Origin: Chryseolinea lacunae
Lineage (GTDB): Bacteria > Bacteroidota > Bacteroidia > Cytophagales > Cyclobacteriaceae
Assembly (NCBI RefSeq): GCF_016735595.1
Contig: NZ_JAERRB010000016.1
Coordinates: 62,001-126,000 of the forward strand
Length of the DNA: 64,000 nucleotides
Reading direction: 5' to 3'
Below, piece after piece: positions 27,110-36,692 of the stretch (the stretch's first letter is position 1; every line of letters starts with the position of its first letter). Made by a program: the position numbers and the translations under genes. Below the pieces are notes generated by a model, which saw nothing but the letters and a program-made list of their open reading frames with translations, was not told where the DNA came from and made no database searches.

Positions 27110-28984
27110 TTGAACTATCTTTCTGCAGAGCTGATTGCCAAAACGTATAATGACCGTTGGTTATTCAAAGAAGTGTCGGTGGGCATATCCCAGGGCGAAA
27201 AGCTGGCCCTGGTGGGGAATAACGGCGTGGGCAAGTCAACCCTGCTCCGCATCCTGACCGGCGAAATCCAACCCGATGCCGGCAAAGTGAGCGTCCGCAA
27301 TGGCATTCGCCTGGGCTTCCTCACCCAGCAACCGTCCGTCGACGGCCAGCTCACTGTGAAAGACGTGCTCTTCAGCGACAGCAACGAAGTGGCTAAAGTG
27401 GTGAAAGAGTATGAAGACTGCATTCATCATCCCGACACCTCGCCCGAACGCATGCAGGCCGTGCTCGAAAAAATGGAAGAGCTGAAGGCGTGGGACTATG
27501 AAAACAAGGTGCACGAAATCATCGAAAAGCTCGGCGTGCCCGACATCGATAAAAAATTCGGAGAACTGAGCGGCGGTCAAAAGAAACGTATATTCCTCGC
27601 GCAACTGCTGTTGCTCGAACCCGATCTCATCATCATGGATGAGCCCACCAACCACCTTGACCTCACGGCCATTGAGTGGCTTGAAAATTATTTGTCGGGC
27701 CAGAACATCACCCTTATCATGGTGACCCACGATCGTTACTTCCTCGACAACGTAGCAACTGAAATCATTGAACTCGACCGCGGCCAGCTGTTCCGATACA
27801 AGGGCAAGTATGCATACTTCCTCGAAAAGAAAGCCGAACGCGAAGAGATATTGAAAGTGGAAGTGACCAAAGCACGCAACCTCCTGAAGAAAGAACTGGA
27901 GTGGATGCGTCGCCAGCCTCGCGCCCGCGGAACTAAATCGAAATATCGTGTTGAAGCCTACTACGAATTGGAGAAGAAGGCCTCACAGGATTTGAAAAAA
28001 GACAAACTGGAACTCGACATCAAGGAAGCGCGCCAGGGCGGCAAGATTTTGGAAGTGGAGCACATGGCCAAGAAGTATGGCACACTCCCCATCGTGAACG
28101 ATTTTTCGTATGTGTTCAAGAAGTCTGACCGCATAGGCGTGGTGGGCAAAAACGGCATTGGCAAGTCCACATTCCTCGACATGCTGATTGGCAAACAAAA
28201 ACCCGACAGTGGAGAAGTGATGCCGGGGCTCACGACAAAGTTTGGATACTTCACACAGGAATCTATCGCCCTCAATCCGGCCAACCGGTTGATTGAAGAA
28301 GTGAAAGAGATTGCCGAATTCATCACGCTGGCCGATGGCTCAACCGTGTCGGCCTCAAAGTTCCTCGACATCTTTTTGTTCCCGCCCGAGAAACAATATA
28401 ACTACATCAACAAACTGAGTGGGGGAGAAAAGAAACGCCTGCAGCTGTTGAAACTGTTGGTGACCAATCCCAACTTCCTCATCCTCGATGAGCCTACCAA
28501 CGATTTTGACATTGACACATTGAACGTGTTGGAAGACTTCCTGGAGAAATTTTCAGGATGCCTTTTGTTGGTAAGTCACGATCGTTATTTCATGGATCAC
28601 CTGGTGGATCAACTTTTTGTTTTCGAAGGTGATGGCAAGATAAGACTCTTCAACGGCAACTACTCCGACTATCGCGATTGGCTGGAAGATCAGCAAGCCG
28701 CCGCTCCGGATGCGAAACCGGCAAAGATTGAAGCCCCTGAACCAGCACCGGTTGTTACAACCGAAAAGAAAAAGGCCACCTTCAAGGAAAAGCAGGAGTA
28801 TGAAAAACTGCAACAGGAAATTGAAGCGCTGGAAAAGAAAAAAGACAGCATCAACGCCCAGCTAAACGCCGGAAGCAACGACCACCAGCAATTGATTCAA
28901 TGGGGCGAAGAGCTCCAGAAGACCATCGACAGCATTGAAGCAAAAACCTTTCGCTGGCTGGAGTTGGCAGAGATCATGGGATAA
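27110..28984 (+). CDS. ABC-F family ATPase (Uup-like ribosome-associated factor)
   Basis: Soluble tandem-ATPase protein of 624 residues acting on ribosomes rather than in membranes. The start is a TTG giving MNYLSAELIAKTYNDRW, the standard N-terminus of Bacteroidota ABC-F proteins. First domain: Walker A GNNGVGKS (36-43), LSGGQKKR, LIIMDEPTNHLD. The inter-domain linker is basic (KELEWMRRQPRARGTKSKYR). Second domain: GKNGIGKS, LSGGEKKR, FLILDEPTNDFD. An Ala/Pro/Glu-rich spacer leads to a C-terminal coiled coil (about 555-624), the Uup-type DNA/ribosome binding tail. It is monocistronic with its own promoter and terminator. Confidence 0.93.
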   Translation: MNYLSAELIAKTYNDRWLFKEVSVGISQGEKLALVGNNGVGKSTLLRILTGEIQPDAGKVSVRNGIRLGFLTQQPSVDGQLTVKDVLFSDSNEVAKVVKEYEDCIHHPDTSPERMQAVLEKMEELKAWDYENKVHEIIEKLGVPDIDKKFGELSGGQKKRIFLAQLLLLEPDLIIMDEPTNHLDLTAIEWLENYLSGQNITLIMVTHDRYFLDNVATEIIELDRGQLFRYKGKYAYFLEKKAEREEILKVEVTKARNLLKKELEWMRRQPRARGTKSKYRVEAYYELEKKASQDLKKDKLELDIKEARQGGKILEVEHMAKKYGTLPIVNDFSYVFKKSDRIGVVGKNGIGKSTFLDMLIGKQKPDSGEVMPGLTTKFGYFTQESIALNPANRLIEEVKEIAEFITLADGSTVSASKFLDIFLFPPEKQYNYINKLSGGEKKRLQLLKLLVTNPNFLILDEPTNDFDIDTLNVLEDFLEKFSGCLLLVSHDRYFMDHLVDQLFVFEGDGKIRLFNGNYSDYRDWLEDQQAAAPDAKPAKIEAPEPAPVVTTEKKKATFKEKQEYEKLQQEIEALEKKKDSINAQLNAGSNDHQQLIQWGEELQKTIDSIEAKTFRWLELAEIMG

Positions 28985-29010
28985 GAAATACAGACACGCA
29001 GGTGTTAGGA

Positions 29011-29041
29011 AAGGCAACGACGCGATCGTTGCCTTTTTTTG
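29011..29041 (+). terminator. Intrinsic terminator after the ABC-F gene
   Basis: AAGGCAACGA/TCGTTGCCTT stem, 5-nt loop, seven or more T residues. Confidence 0.92.
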
Positions 29042-29169
29042 TTATAGACAGGGATGAATTATGCGAACGGACGTATGAAGGGTTGGCAACTGTTGATTTG
29101 ACGGAACGTCTTCCTAAATTGTCTGTGACAGGATCGGCACGATCGGTGCCTTTAAAAATGTTTATGCTT

Positions 29170-30318
29170 ATGAAGACAACGTCATCCATTCTTTTTATGC
29201 TGGTGTGCGCCGGATCAATGAACGCCCAACCTGGTTCAAAGCCCCCGGCCACCGCGGCGTTGCGTTTTCATAGGGTGCAGATTGCTTCTGAAAATTTTGA
29301 GTCGGCCGAAGTATTCGACGTCAACAACGACGGCCAACCCGATATTGTGTCGGGAAGCTATTGGTATAAGGGCCCTGCGTTCAAGCAAAAATTCTTCATT
29401 GGCGATGTGAGACGCGAAGGAGAATACTACGATGACTTCTCCACCATTCCCGTGGATGTGAACGAAGACGGCAAAATGGATTTTGTGACCGGTGGTTGGT
29501 GGGGCAACAACATTCGCTGGCGCGAGAACCCCGGCAACGAAGGCCCTTGGACAGAACACTCCATTGCCACCACCGGCAACGTTGAAACAACACGCGCTTG
29601 GGATGTGGACGGCGACGGCATCCTCGAACTGGTGCCCAACACACCGGGAAAACCGCTGGTCTATTATCAGAAACAAAAAGGGACAACAACATTCACAGGC
29701 CACAAAGTAGTAGACGAGCACGGTCATGGCCTCGGCTTTGGCGACGTGAACGGCGACGGCCGTGGTGACTTTGTCATCAGCACAGGTTGGGTTGAAGCTC
29801 CCGCCACCAAGGGAGGCACGTGGACGCTGCACAAAGAGTTCGACCTGACCCATGCAAGCATACCCATCCTGGTGACAGACGTGAACCACGATGGTCGCAG
29901 CGACTTGGTGGTGGGCCATGGTCATGACTACGGTCTGTTGTGGTACGAACAGAAATTGGAAAAGGGCATCCGGAAATGGATCGAACATCCCATAGACTTA
30001 CTCAACTCACAATACCACACCATGCTGTGGACCGACCTCGACAACGATGGCCGTAACGAACTGGTTACCGGCAAACGCTACCGTGCGCACAACGAAAAAG
30101 ATCCCGGCTCGTTCGACGATCTTGGTCTCTATTATTTTGTGTGGAATGGTGAAAACTTCACCAAGCAAGTGATAAGCTACGGACCGTTTGGCGAAGGCAA
30201 AGGCACGGGAAATTATTTTGCCGCCGCCGATGTGGATGCCAATGGATGGAAAGATATTGTAGTGGCCGGAAAGGAAGGCCTCTTCGTGTTCTACAACCAG
30301 GGTTGGAAAGACAAGTGA
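29170..30318 (+). CDS. Secreted FG-GAP/VCBS beta-propeller protein
   Basis: The frame is open from 29002, but the signal peptide MKTTSSILFMLVCAGSMNAQ begins at the ATG at 29170, so I use that start (382 residues); ATGs two and four codons upstream are possible, and the preceding 52 codons overlap the previous gene's terminator. Seven calcium-loop-like repeats follow: DVNNDGQPDIVSG, DVNEDGKMDFVTG, DVDGDGILELVPN, DVNGDGRGDFVIS, DVNHDGRSDLVVG, DLDNDGRNELVTG and DVDANGWKDIVVAG. Seven blades fit a closed integrin-like propeller. Such proteins are exported and often bind or cleave polysaccharides, but no catalytic residue is evident. Monocistronic. Confidence 0.85.
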   Translation: MKTTSSILFMLVCAGSMNAQPGSKPPATAALRFHRVQIASENFESAEVFDVNNDGQPDIVSGSYWYKGPAFKQKFFIGDVRREGEYYDDFSTIPVDVNEDGKMDFVTGGWWGNNIRWRENPGNEGPWTEHSIATTGNVETTRAWDVDGDGILELVPNTPGKPLVYYQKQKGTTTFTGHKVVDEHGHGLGFGDVNGDGRGDFVISTGWVEAPATKGGTWTLHKEFDLTHASIPILVTDVNHDGRSDLVVGHGHDYGLLWYEQKLEKGIRKWIEHPIDLLNSQYHTMLWTDLDNDGRNELVTGKRYRAHNEKDPGSFDDLGLYYFVWNGENFTKQVISYGPFGEGKGTGNYFAAADVDANGWKDIVVAGKEGLFVFYNQGWKDK

Positions 30319-30342
30319 TAGTGAATGGTTAGTCGTCCCCGA

Positions 30343-31791
30343 TTAATCTTTCGGCTGTGCGTTGCCAAGCTGGCTGTTCTTCTTTCCATAAAAGAAATAG
30401 ATCGCCAACCCGATGGCCAGCCAAACCACTAGGCGGATCCACGTGTCGCGTGGCAAAGAAACCATCATGGCCACACAAGTGATGATGCCCAGTATAGGAA
30501 CAACCGGAACCCACGGGGTGCGGAAGGCGCGCGGCAACTCCGGCTGACGATAGCGCAGAATGATGATGCCCAGACAAACCATGATGAACGCGAGCAACGT
30601 GCCAATGCTGGTCATCTCACCCACCACACGAATGGGTACAAAGCCGGCAAACAAACTGATGAAGGCTCCAAGAATGATATTGCCTTTGTAGGGCGTTTGA
30701 AATTTGGGATGCACTTCCGAAAATAATTTGGGCAACAAACCATCGCGGCTCATAGAGAAGAACACACGCGACTGCCCCAGCAAGTCCACAAGGATCACAG
30801 ACGTATAGCCAATGATGATGGCCAGAATAATGGCCTGGCTCATCCAGGCATAGGGCGTGTTCTCAATGGCAATAGCAACCGGCGCAGCGCTGTCTTTAAA
30901 GGCCGTGTAATGCGCAAGCCCCGTCATCACAAAACTAAACAACCCAAACAGCAACGTGCAAATCACCAGCGAGCCAATGATGCCGATGGGCATATTGCGC
31001 TGTGGGTTCTTCGCTTCCTGCGCCATGGTAGCCACAATGTCGAATCCGATAAAAACAAAAAACACCACACCCGCGCCGCGGAAAATTCCGCTGATGCCAA
31101 ACTCACCAAAGGTGCCGGTGTTAGCGGGAATGTAGGGCACATAGTTATCGGGATTGATGTATGCCCATCCTAAAGCAATGAACACGATCACCACGCCGAT
31201 CTTTAACGAGACCACAATGATGTTAAACAAAGCCGATCCCTTCGTGCCCCGAATGATGAGGGCCGTGATGAAAATGATGACGAGCACGGCAGGCACATTG
31301 ATCCAGCCATTCACCACACTGCCGTCGGCAAGCGTCACGGTTTCGAAGGGAGAATGCACGAGCTGTGCCGGGAAGTAAAGATTATATTTGGCCAGAAAGC
31401 GCACCAGGTATTGCGACCAGCTGATGGCCACCGTGGCGGCACCAACAGAATATTCAAGTACGAGATCCCACCCGATGATCCAGGCAAACAATTCGCCGAG
31501 CGTGGCATACGAATACGTGTAGGCGCTTCCTGCCACGGGCACCATAGACGCAAATTCAGCATAACAAAGAGCACTGAAGGCGCAGCCCACCGCCGCAATG
31601 ATGAACGACAACGTCACGGCCGGACCGGCGTGGTTGGCGGCGGCAATGCCCGTGAGCGAGAACAACCCTGCACCAATAATCACCCCAATGCCAATGGCAA
31701 TGAGGTTCACCGGGCCAAGGCTCCGTTTCAAGGTTGATGTTCCCGTTTCGGCAGCCTCGCGCTGCAAGAGTTCAATGGATTTCCGGATCAT
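30343..31791 (-). CDS. APC-family amino acid permease
   Basis: A 482-residue inner-membrane transporter with about 12 membrane helices. The first helix contains GIGVIIGAGLFSLTG, the G-x-I-I-G-x-G-I-F-like substrate motif of the APC superfamily, and a second glycine-rich helix has FASMVPVAGSAYTYSYATLGE. Helices VFFVFIGFDIVATMAQEAKNPQR and VDLLGQSRVFFSMSRDGLLP match the cationic amino acid transporter (CAT/YhdG-like) branch. The substrate is probably a cationic or neutral amino acid. Monocistronic; divergent from a small winged-helix-like gene. Confidence 0.9.
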   Translation of the reverse strand: MIRKSIELLQREAAETGTSTLKRSLGPVNLIAIGIGVIIGAGLFSLTGIAAANHAGPAVTLSFIIAAVGCAFSALCYAEFASMVPVAGSAYTYSYATLGELFAWIIGWDLVLEYSVGAATVAISWSQYLVRFLAKYNLYFPAQLVHSPFETVTLADGSVVNGWINVPAVLVIIFITALIIRGTKGSALFNIIVVSLKIGVVIVFIALGWAYINPDNYVPYIPANTGTFGEFGISGIFRGAGVVFFVFIGFDIVATMAQEAKNPQRNMPIGIIGSLVICTLLFGLFSFVMTGLAHYTAFKDSAAPVAIAIENTPYAWMSQAIILAIIIGYTSVILVDLLGQSRVFFSMSRDGLLPKLFSEVHPKFQTPYKGNIILGAFISLFAGFVPIRVVGEMTSIGTLLAFIMVCLGIIILRYRQPELPRAFRTPWVPVVPILGIITCVAMMVSLPRDTWIRLVVWLAIGLAIYFFYGKKNSQLGNAQPKD

Positions 31792-32003
31792 GACGCTACA
31801 AATACCCCGTATTAGAAGGGATGCAAAAATAGTCTATAAGCTTGATAGACTTGAATCATTTCTTGCAATAGTTAGGGCAAAAACAGCAAAAACTATCACA
31901 CGTCGCAACACCATACAGGTAGGTACAGGATGAAGTAAATTTCTTTAAAAAGCATATTTGATTTATAAAGTCTCGCCATACTGCGGGCTCATAAAATTTA
32001 ACT

Positions 32004-32360
32004 ATGGAAATCGACTCGATTGAGCTATTTCGTTCGGGTGGAAAGCGGGGAGCCACAATCGCCCGGAAGCACTACGCGGAGGTTGTTCAGCTCATCCTGG
32101 CCCGGATCGCCACCACCGACGACGGTGCCGTGCCGCTGTCCGACCTGATCGAACATGCACAACACAAGCTCCTCTTTGGAGGCGATATTCCCTGGTATCT
32201 CATCAACGTTAAGCAAGACCTGGAGGAAAGAGGCATCCTGAAAACCCATTGGGATCATCTGCGCATGCCCTACATCCGCCTTGGCGGACACTACAAGAAA
32301 AACATGGCGCAATGGAAGCGCGTCACGCAGATCGAATTTCCGCCGGCGTCAACGTCCTGA
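32004..32360 (+). CDS. Small putative winged-helix protein, paralogue of the protein at 38942-39310
   Basis: A 118-residue protein with no recognised family name. The central part YAEVVQLILARI, then VPLSDLIEHAQHKL and WYLINVKQDLEERGILKT has the spacing of a winged-helix domain: helix, helix, recognition helix and turn into a wing. It aligns along its whole length with the 122-residue protein about 6.6 kb downstream (for example KQDLEERGIL versus KMDLEARGFL, and LSDLIEHAQ versus LHDLLEKAH). It has no signal peptide. A DNA-binding or adaptor role is inference from the fold-like pattern. Confidence 0.6.
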   Translation: MEIDSIELFRSGGKRGATIARKHYAEVVQLILARIATTDDGAVPLSDLIEHAQHKLLFGGDIPWYLINVKQDLEERGILKTHWDHLRMPYIRLGGHYKKNMAQWKRVTQIEFPPASTS

Positions 32361-32506
32361 AGCAAGCATCACCATTAAAAATGATACCCATCGCGCGGAG
32401 AAACATTGTGCGTCACCGATCAAGGTCTGCGTTTACCGCCCATTGCCGTCGAGGTGAAAAGTGTTTTCGATTTTTTTATATTACCATCTAAATCAACAAA
32501 ACGAAA

Positions 32507-33421
32507 ATGAAGCACAGCCTGCTAATGCTTTTCCTGCTTATGACGCTGCATTCCTTTGGACAACGAATAATGCCCCTCTATGAAGGCGCGATCCCCAACA
32601 GCAAGCCCACAAAAGACGTGGAGAAAACCTCGATGAGTGGCGACATAAAAGTGGTCGATCATATCTCCATCCCAACCCTCACGATTTATTTGCCCGACGA
32701 AAGAATCGCGACCGGCACGGCCGTTATCATTTTTCCGGGTGGCGGCTATTGGGTTAACGCCATAGCACACGAGGGAACAGACGTGGCGCGAAAATTCACC
32801 GACGTGGGTGTAGCGGCGGTGGTGGTGAAATACAGAATCCCCAGCGACGAAACCATGGTGAATCGCGAAATCGGCCCACTTCAGGATGCACAGCAAGCCA
32901 TGATCGTGGTGCGTCAACACGCCGACGAATGGAAGATAGATTCACACCGCATTGGCATCATGGGTTTTTCAGCCGGCGGCCACCTTGCATCCACCGCAGG
33001 AACACATTTTGAAAATCCCGTCGTAGACAATCCAGCCAAGGTCAGCCTGCGTCCTGATTTTATGATTCTTGGTTATCCCGTGGTCAGCTTTCAGGACAGC
33101 ATTTGCCATCGCGGCTCCCGCGAACAATTGATTGGTAAAACGCCGACAAAGGAAAAAATAGATTTCTATTCCAACGAACTGCAAGTAACCGCCAGAACGC
33201 CGCCCACGTTTCTCGTCCATGCCAGCGACGATCAGGTTGTCGTTCCTCAGAACAGCATTGTGTTCTATGAATACCTCCTTCGTCATAAGGTGCCCGCCGA
33301 ATTGCACATCTACGAAAAAGGCGGACACGGTTTTGGCCTCAACAACAAAACCACAGTCGATCTTTGGTTCGATCGTTGCAAAGCATGGATGTCTTCTAAC
33401 GGCTGGCTGAATCCCAAATAG
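32507..33421 (+). CDS. Secreted alpha/beta-hydrolase (carbohydrate esterase-like)
   Basis: A 304-residue hydrolase with a signal peptide (LLMLFLLMTLHSFGQ). The oxyanion motif PGGGY (77-81), the nucleophile Ser155 in GFSAGGH, the acid Asp241/242 in HASDDQVV and His274 in GGHGFGL are all present. The pattern fits the BD-FAE/acetyl-xylan-esterase-like group of small Bacteroidota esterases that deacetylate plant glycans, but the true ester is not known. It is followed 18 bp later by a hydroxyacid dehydrogenase in the same direction. Confidence 0.85.
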   Translation: MKHSLLMLFLLMTLHSFGQRIMPLYEGAIPNSKPTKDVEKTSMSGDIKVVDHISIPTLTIYLPDERIATGTAVIIFPGGGYWVNAIAHEGTDVARKFTDVGVAAVVVKYRIPSDETMVNREIGPLQDAQQAMIVVRQHADEWKIDSHRIGIMGFSAGGHLASTAGTHFENPVVDNPAKVSLRPDFMILGYPVVSFQDSICHRGSREQLIGKTPTKEKIDFYSNELQVTARTPPTFLVHASDDQVVVPQNSIVFYEYLLRHKVPAELHIYEKGGHGFGLNNKTTVDLWFDRCKAWMSSNGWLNPK

Positions 33422-33439
33422 AAGTACATCGCCTTTTCT

Positions 33440-34387
33440 ATGGAGATAGTAATAACTGACGGCCACACCCTCAACCCCGGCGACCTGGATTGGAAGGATA
33501 TCCACGCGTTGGGAGAAGTGAAATACTACGACCGTACTGCCAAAACAGAAACCGTTTCGCGATGTGAAAAAGCAACGGTAATCATCACAAACAAAACCCC
33601 CATCGACGCCTCGGTGATTAACGCAGCGTCACAGTTGAAGGTCATCGCGGTAACCGCCACAGGGTATAATATTATTGATGTTGCTGCGGCAAGAGCAAAG
33701 GGCGTCGCCGTGTGCAACGTGCCGGGCTATGGCACAGACTCGGTGGCACAACATGCTATTGCATTGTTGTTGGAACTTACCAATCATGTGGGAGAGAATC
33801 AACGAAGTGTATTGCAAGGCGAATGGTCGTCGGCCACCGATTGGTGTTATTCTAAAAAGCCATTGATCGAATTGAGCGGCAAAACATTTGGTGTGGTTGG
33901 CTTTGGAAAAATTGGTCAACGCACAGCCCGTATCGCCGAAGCATTGGGCATGACGGTGATCTTTCACAACCCCACACCTCGTGCGTCGTCGTTTGCCCGG
34001 CAGGTCTCGCTGGAACAACTTTTTAAGGAGAGCGATTTTGTTTCGTTGCATTGTCCGCTCACGTCAAGCAATGAAGGTTTTGTGAACAAGGCCTTGCTGT
34101 CGGGCATGAAGTCTTCTTCCTTTCTGATCAACACGTCGCGAGGCCAACTCATCCAGGAAGCCGACCTGGCCCAAGCCTTGACGAATGGTGTACTGAAAGG
34201 CGCAGCACTCGACGTGCTCAGCACTGAGCCACCGCCCGCCAACCATCCACTAACGTCCCTTCCGCAATGCATCATCACACCCCACACGGCCTGGCTTAGT
34301 TTTGAGGCGCGCTCGCGGATATTAAACACCACGGTTGAAAACATAAAGCACTTCCTCGCGGGTTCGCCGCAACATGTGGTGTCATAA
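33440..34387 (+). CDS. D-2-hydroxyacid dehydrogenase, glycerate/glyoxylate type
   Basis: An NAD(P)-dependent D-2-hydroxyacid dehydrogenase of 315 residues. The Rossmann motif GFGKIG is at 154-159, and the catalytic set Arg234 (NTSRGQ), Glu263 (STEPPP) and His282 (ITPHTAW) is complete. Sequence around GTDSVAQHAIALLLEL fits glycerate dehydrogenase (HprA-type). It probably reduces hydroxypyruvate or glyoxylate. It is co-directional with the esterase and convergent on a GntP-type transporter 14 bp away, which may import the matching acid (inference). Confidence 0.88.
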   Translation: MEIVITDGHTLNPGDLDWKDIHALGEVKYYDRTAKTETVSRCEKATVIITNKTPIDASVINAASQLKVIAVTATGYNIIDVAAARAKGVAVCNVPGYGTDSVAQHAIALLLELTNHVGENQRSVLQGEWSSATDWCYSKKPLIELSGKTFGVVGFGKIGQRTARIAEALGMTVIFHNPTPRASSFARQVSLEQLFKESDFVSLHCPLTSSNEGFVNKALLSGMKSSSFLINTSRGQLIQEADLAQALTNGVLKGAALDVLSTEPPPANHPLTSLPQCIITPHTAWLSFEARSRILNTTVENIKHFLAGSPQHVVS

Positions 34388-34401
34388 AATTCAGAGACAA
34401 C

Positions 34402-35727
34402 TTAGAGTACAAGCGACATGATATATACCACCGTCAGTGTGGTAAGCCCCATCCATAGGGTGGCGATAGAATAGACACGGAGCATGGCGTTCATCGGAAT
34501 GGCTTCGAATTTCGAGATCACCCAAAAGTAAGCGTCGTTAGCATGCGAAATCATCATTGAGCCACCACCCATGGCGAGCACGCTCAGCAGCCGACCCGTT
34601 TCCGTATCCAGCCCCAGGGCGGGCAACAAAGGTTCGACAATGGATGCGGCAGTGATGATGGCCACGGTAGACGAGCCCTGCGCCGTTTTCAAAAGAAAGG
34701 TCAGCAGGAAGGGAAACAGAATGCCAAGATGCTGAAGCGGCAACACCTCGCTAAAGTGCTCTCCGATCTTCATGGCGGCCAACACATGACCAAACGCACC
34801 ACCCGCGCCAATGATAACGAGAATGCTTCCCGACTTTTCAACAGCCTCGTGTAGCCACAACGAAACCTTCGCCCGATCATTAGTTTCACGTTGAACAAAA
34901 CAAAGCAGGATACCGATGAACAAGGCCAGTGATGGGTCACCAAAAAAAGAAAGAAGCTTCAACGGCACGGTGTTGGCATCCGGCGTAACAAGGAAAGATT
35001 TCAACGCAATGAGCACTAACGGAACAAACACAGGCGCGAACGACAGCGCGACGGAAGGTCCTTTGTGATGAGGCGTAACATCACGGTTTGAGTCGGGATG
35101 ATCAATCTGGCTTCCTTTACCCGCATACACCGCCCACCAGTATCCGACCAGCATCGCGGGCAGTGCCACCACAACTCCGGTTAACAATAACCGTCCAAAA
35201 TCAACGCCGATGATGCCCGCCGCGGCAGCAGCACCTGGATGTGGTGGAATGAGGCAGTGAACAGAATACAGCCCCGTGGCCAAACACACCGCAAGCGACG
35301 TGATGGTGAGGCCTGCCCTTCGTGCCAGCGATTGGTTGAGCCCGCTCAAAACGATGAACCCCGAGTCGCAGAAGATGGGCATGCCCACCACAAACCCTGT
35401 GAGACTCATGGCAAACGTAGCATGACGCGAGCCTACTTTCTCCAAAATGAAATTTGCCATCACCGTTGTCCTTCCCGTCTGTTCGAGCAACACGCCAAGG
35501 GTTGTGCCCAGCACGATGATGAACCCCAGCGATTTCATGATCTGCCCAAAGCCGTCTTTCATTACCGTGAGCACATCGGCCGGCGGCAGCCCGGCGCCCA
35601 GCCCCAAGGCCAGCGACACGATGAACAACGCAAAGAAGGGGTGGACTTTGAGCCGGGTGGTGAGAAACACGATGATAGCGATGCCGCCGAGCAACAGGAT
35701 GATCTGAAAATAGAAGACGTGTGTCAT
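34402..35727 (-). CDS. GntP-family gluconate/sugar-acid:proton symporter
   Basis: A 441-residue inner-membrane protein with about 12 helices, for example IILLLGGIAIIVFLTTRLKV at the N-terminus. Family motifs are present: FGQIMKSLGFIIVLGTTLGVLLEQTG, FVVGMPIFCDSGFIVLSGL, HCLIPPHPGAAAAAGI and QGSSTVAIITAASIVEPL. GntP members take up gluconate, D-glycerate or related acids; given the convergent glycerate-type dehydrogenase, D-glycerate or a similar acid is plausible but unproven. A terminator upstream insulates it from the NUMOD gene. Confidence 0.92.
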   Translation of the reverse strand: MTHVFYFQIILLLGGIAIIVFLTTRLKVHPFFALFIVSLALGLGAGLPPADVLTVMKDGFGQIMKSLGFIIVLGTTLGVLLEQTGRTTVMANFILEKVGSRHATFAMSLTGFVVGMPIFCDSGFIVLSGLNQSLARRAGLTITSLAVCLATGLYSVHCLIPPHPGAAAAAGIIGVDFGRLLLTGVVVALPAMLVGYWWAVYAGKGSQIDHPDSNRDVTPHHKGPSVALSFAPVFVPLVLIALKSFLVTPDANTVPLKLLSFFGDPSLALFIGILLCFVQRETNDRAKVSLWLHEAVEKSGSILVIIGAGGAFGHVLAAMKIGEHFSEVLPLQHLGILFPFLLTFLLKTAQGSSTVAIITAASIVEPLLPALGLDTETGRLLSVLAMGGGSMMISHANDAYFWVISKFEAIPMNAMLRVYSIATLWMGLTTLTVVYIMSLVL

Positions 35728-35800
35728 GGTGCGAATGTGAGTACTTTAAAATAGAAGATACAATCGACATTTTGTGCATGACCGTTAAGGTTATTGCATA

Positions 35801-35843
35801 AAAAAAACTGGCGTAGCCGATTCCGGCTCGCCAGTTTTTTTTG
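35801..35843. terminator. Strong terminator after the NUMOD gene
   Basis: CTGGCG/CGCCAG outer stem and AGCCG/CGGCT inner stem with one bulge and an ATTC loop; seven A residues on one side and eight T residues on the other make it work in both directions. Confidence 0.88.
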
Positions 35844-35865
35844 TATTAGGATGAAATACTTCCCG

Positions 35866-36534
35866 TCAGGCGTAGCGCCATTTATACCCTTTTGTTTGGC
35901 GGTGCACGCCGCGCGCCACGAGAATGATCTCTTTCTGTCCACAGCCGGTTTTTTGAGAAGCTTCGCGAATACTTTCAAAATGCCCCATCAGTTTTCCGGC
36001 AATGGAGTATTGTTTCACGGCCAGACGACGGGTATAGCCGCCGTAGTTTTTCCATTGCGACCGGTCGGCTGTTTTTAAGTATGAATCGGCACGCTCGCGA
36101 ATAAAAACACGTTGGCTCTTTTCGCTTTTGGTTACGAGTTTCAGATTTTTTACACTGTTGTTGTAGCCGTCGCCATCTTTGTTGATTACATACAAACCAT
36201 CGTCTTCATAATGAATTTCGCGGACGAACGTATTGTAGATTACGCGGCGTGTATTAAAATAAAACTGCGTGCCCTCTTTCGACAACGATACGCGGAGATC
36301 AATCATCGGCTCGCCGGTTTTGATGTTCTTGTTTTTTGCGATGGACTGGCTTAGAACACGACCCGCAACAAACTGTTGCTTTAATCTCGGATGAGGTATA
36401 ACGCGATCCACAGACTTTATCCTTCCCAGGCTTGAAGCCTTATAAAAACCTTCGAATCCGGGAATGTCTTTCCAACGTTCGCCTTTAATGTTGACAAGGG
36501 ATTTGTCTAAGTAGGGGTATTTTTGCTTTGCCAT
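35866..36534 (-). CDS. NUMOD4-HNH-NUMOD1 protein with a degenerate nuclease motif
   Basis: This 222-residue protein has the architecture of free-standing homing-endonuclease-like proteins. NUMOD4 is at about 19-65 (ERWKDIPGFEGFYKASSLGRIKS), an HNH-like core at about 95-145 and NUMOD1 at about 176-222 (YSIAGKLMGHFESIREASQK and on). The usual catalytic H-x-D-G in the HNH core reads NKDGDGYNN: Asn118 stands where the first His should be, while the later N-x-x-x-N-L part is kept. It is probably a nuclease with reduced or no activity, or a DNA-binding regulator. No intron or intein is visible around it; such genes are sporadic and mobile. Confidence 0.82.
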   Translation of the reverse strand: MAKQKYPYLDKSLVNIKGERWKDIPGFEGFYKASSLGRIKSVDRVIPHPRLKQQFVAGRVLSQSIAKNKNIKTGEPMIDLRVSLSKEGTQFYFNTRRVIYNTFVREIHYEDDGLYVINKDGDGYNNSVKNLKLVTKSEKSQRVFIRERADSYLKTADRSQWKNYGGYTRRLAVKQYSIAGKLMGHFESIREASQKTGCGQKEIILVARGVHRQTKGYKWRYA

Positions 36535-36692
36535 AAATGTGATAGTGAAGTTTGAAGCTTATTAAAATGAATAGATACATCGGTGGGATCGTCGAAGACA
36601 TTTATAGTCTGAGATAGAACCGGAATGCAACCTGATGACTTTTGATGTGAAGTAGAATACTGGTTTTCATAGGTATAGGATTTGGTTTTGGT

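Noticed and set aside
29002-29169. N-terminal extension of the FG-GAP protein
   Set aside because: The extension overlaps the preceding terminator and would bury the signal peptide; the export signal starts at the later ATG.
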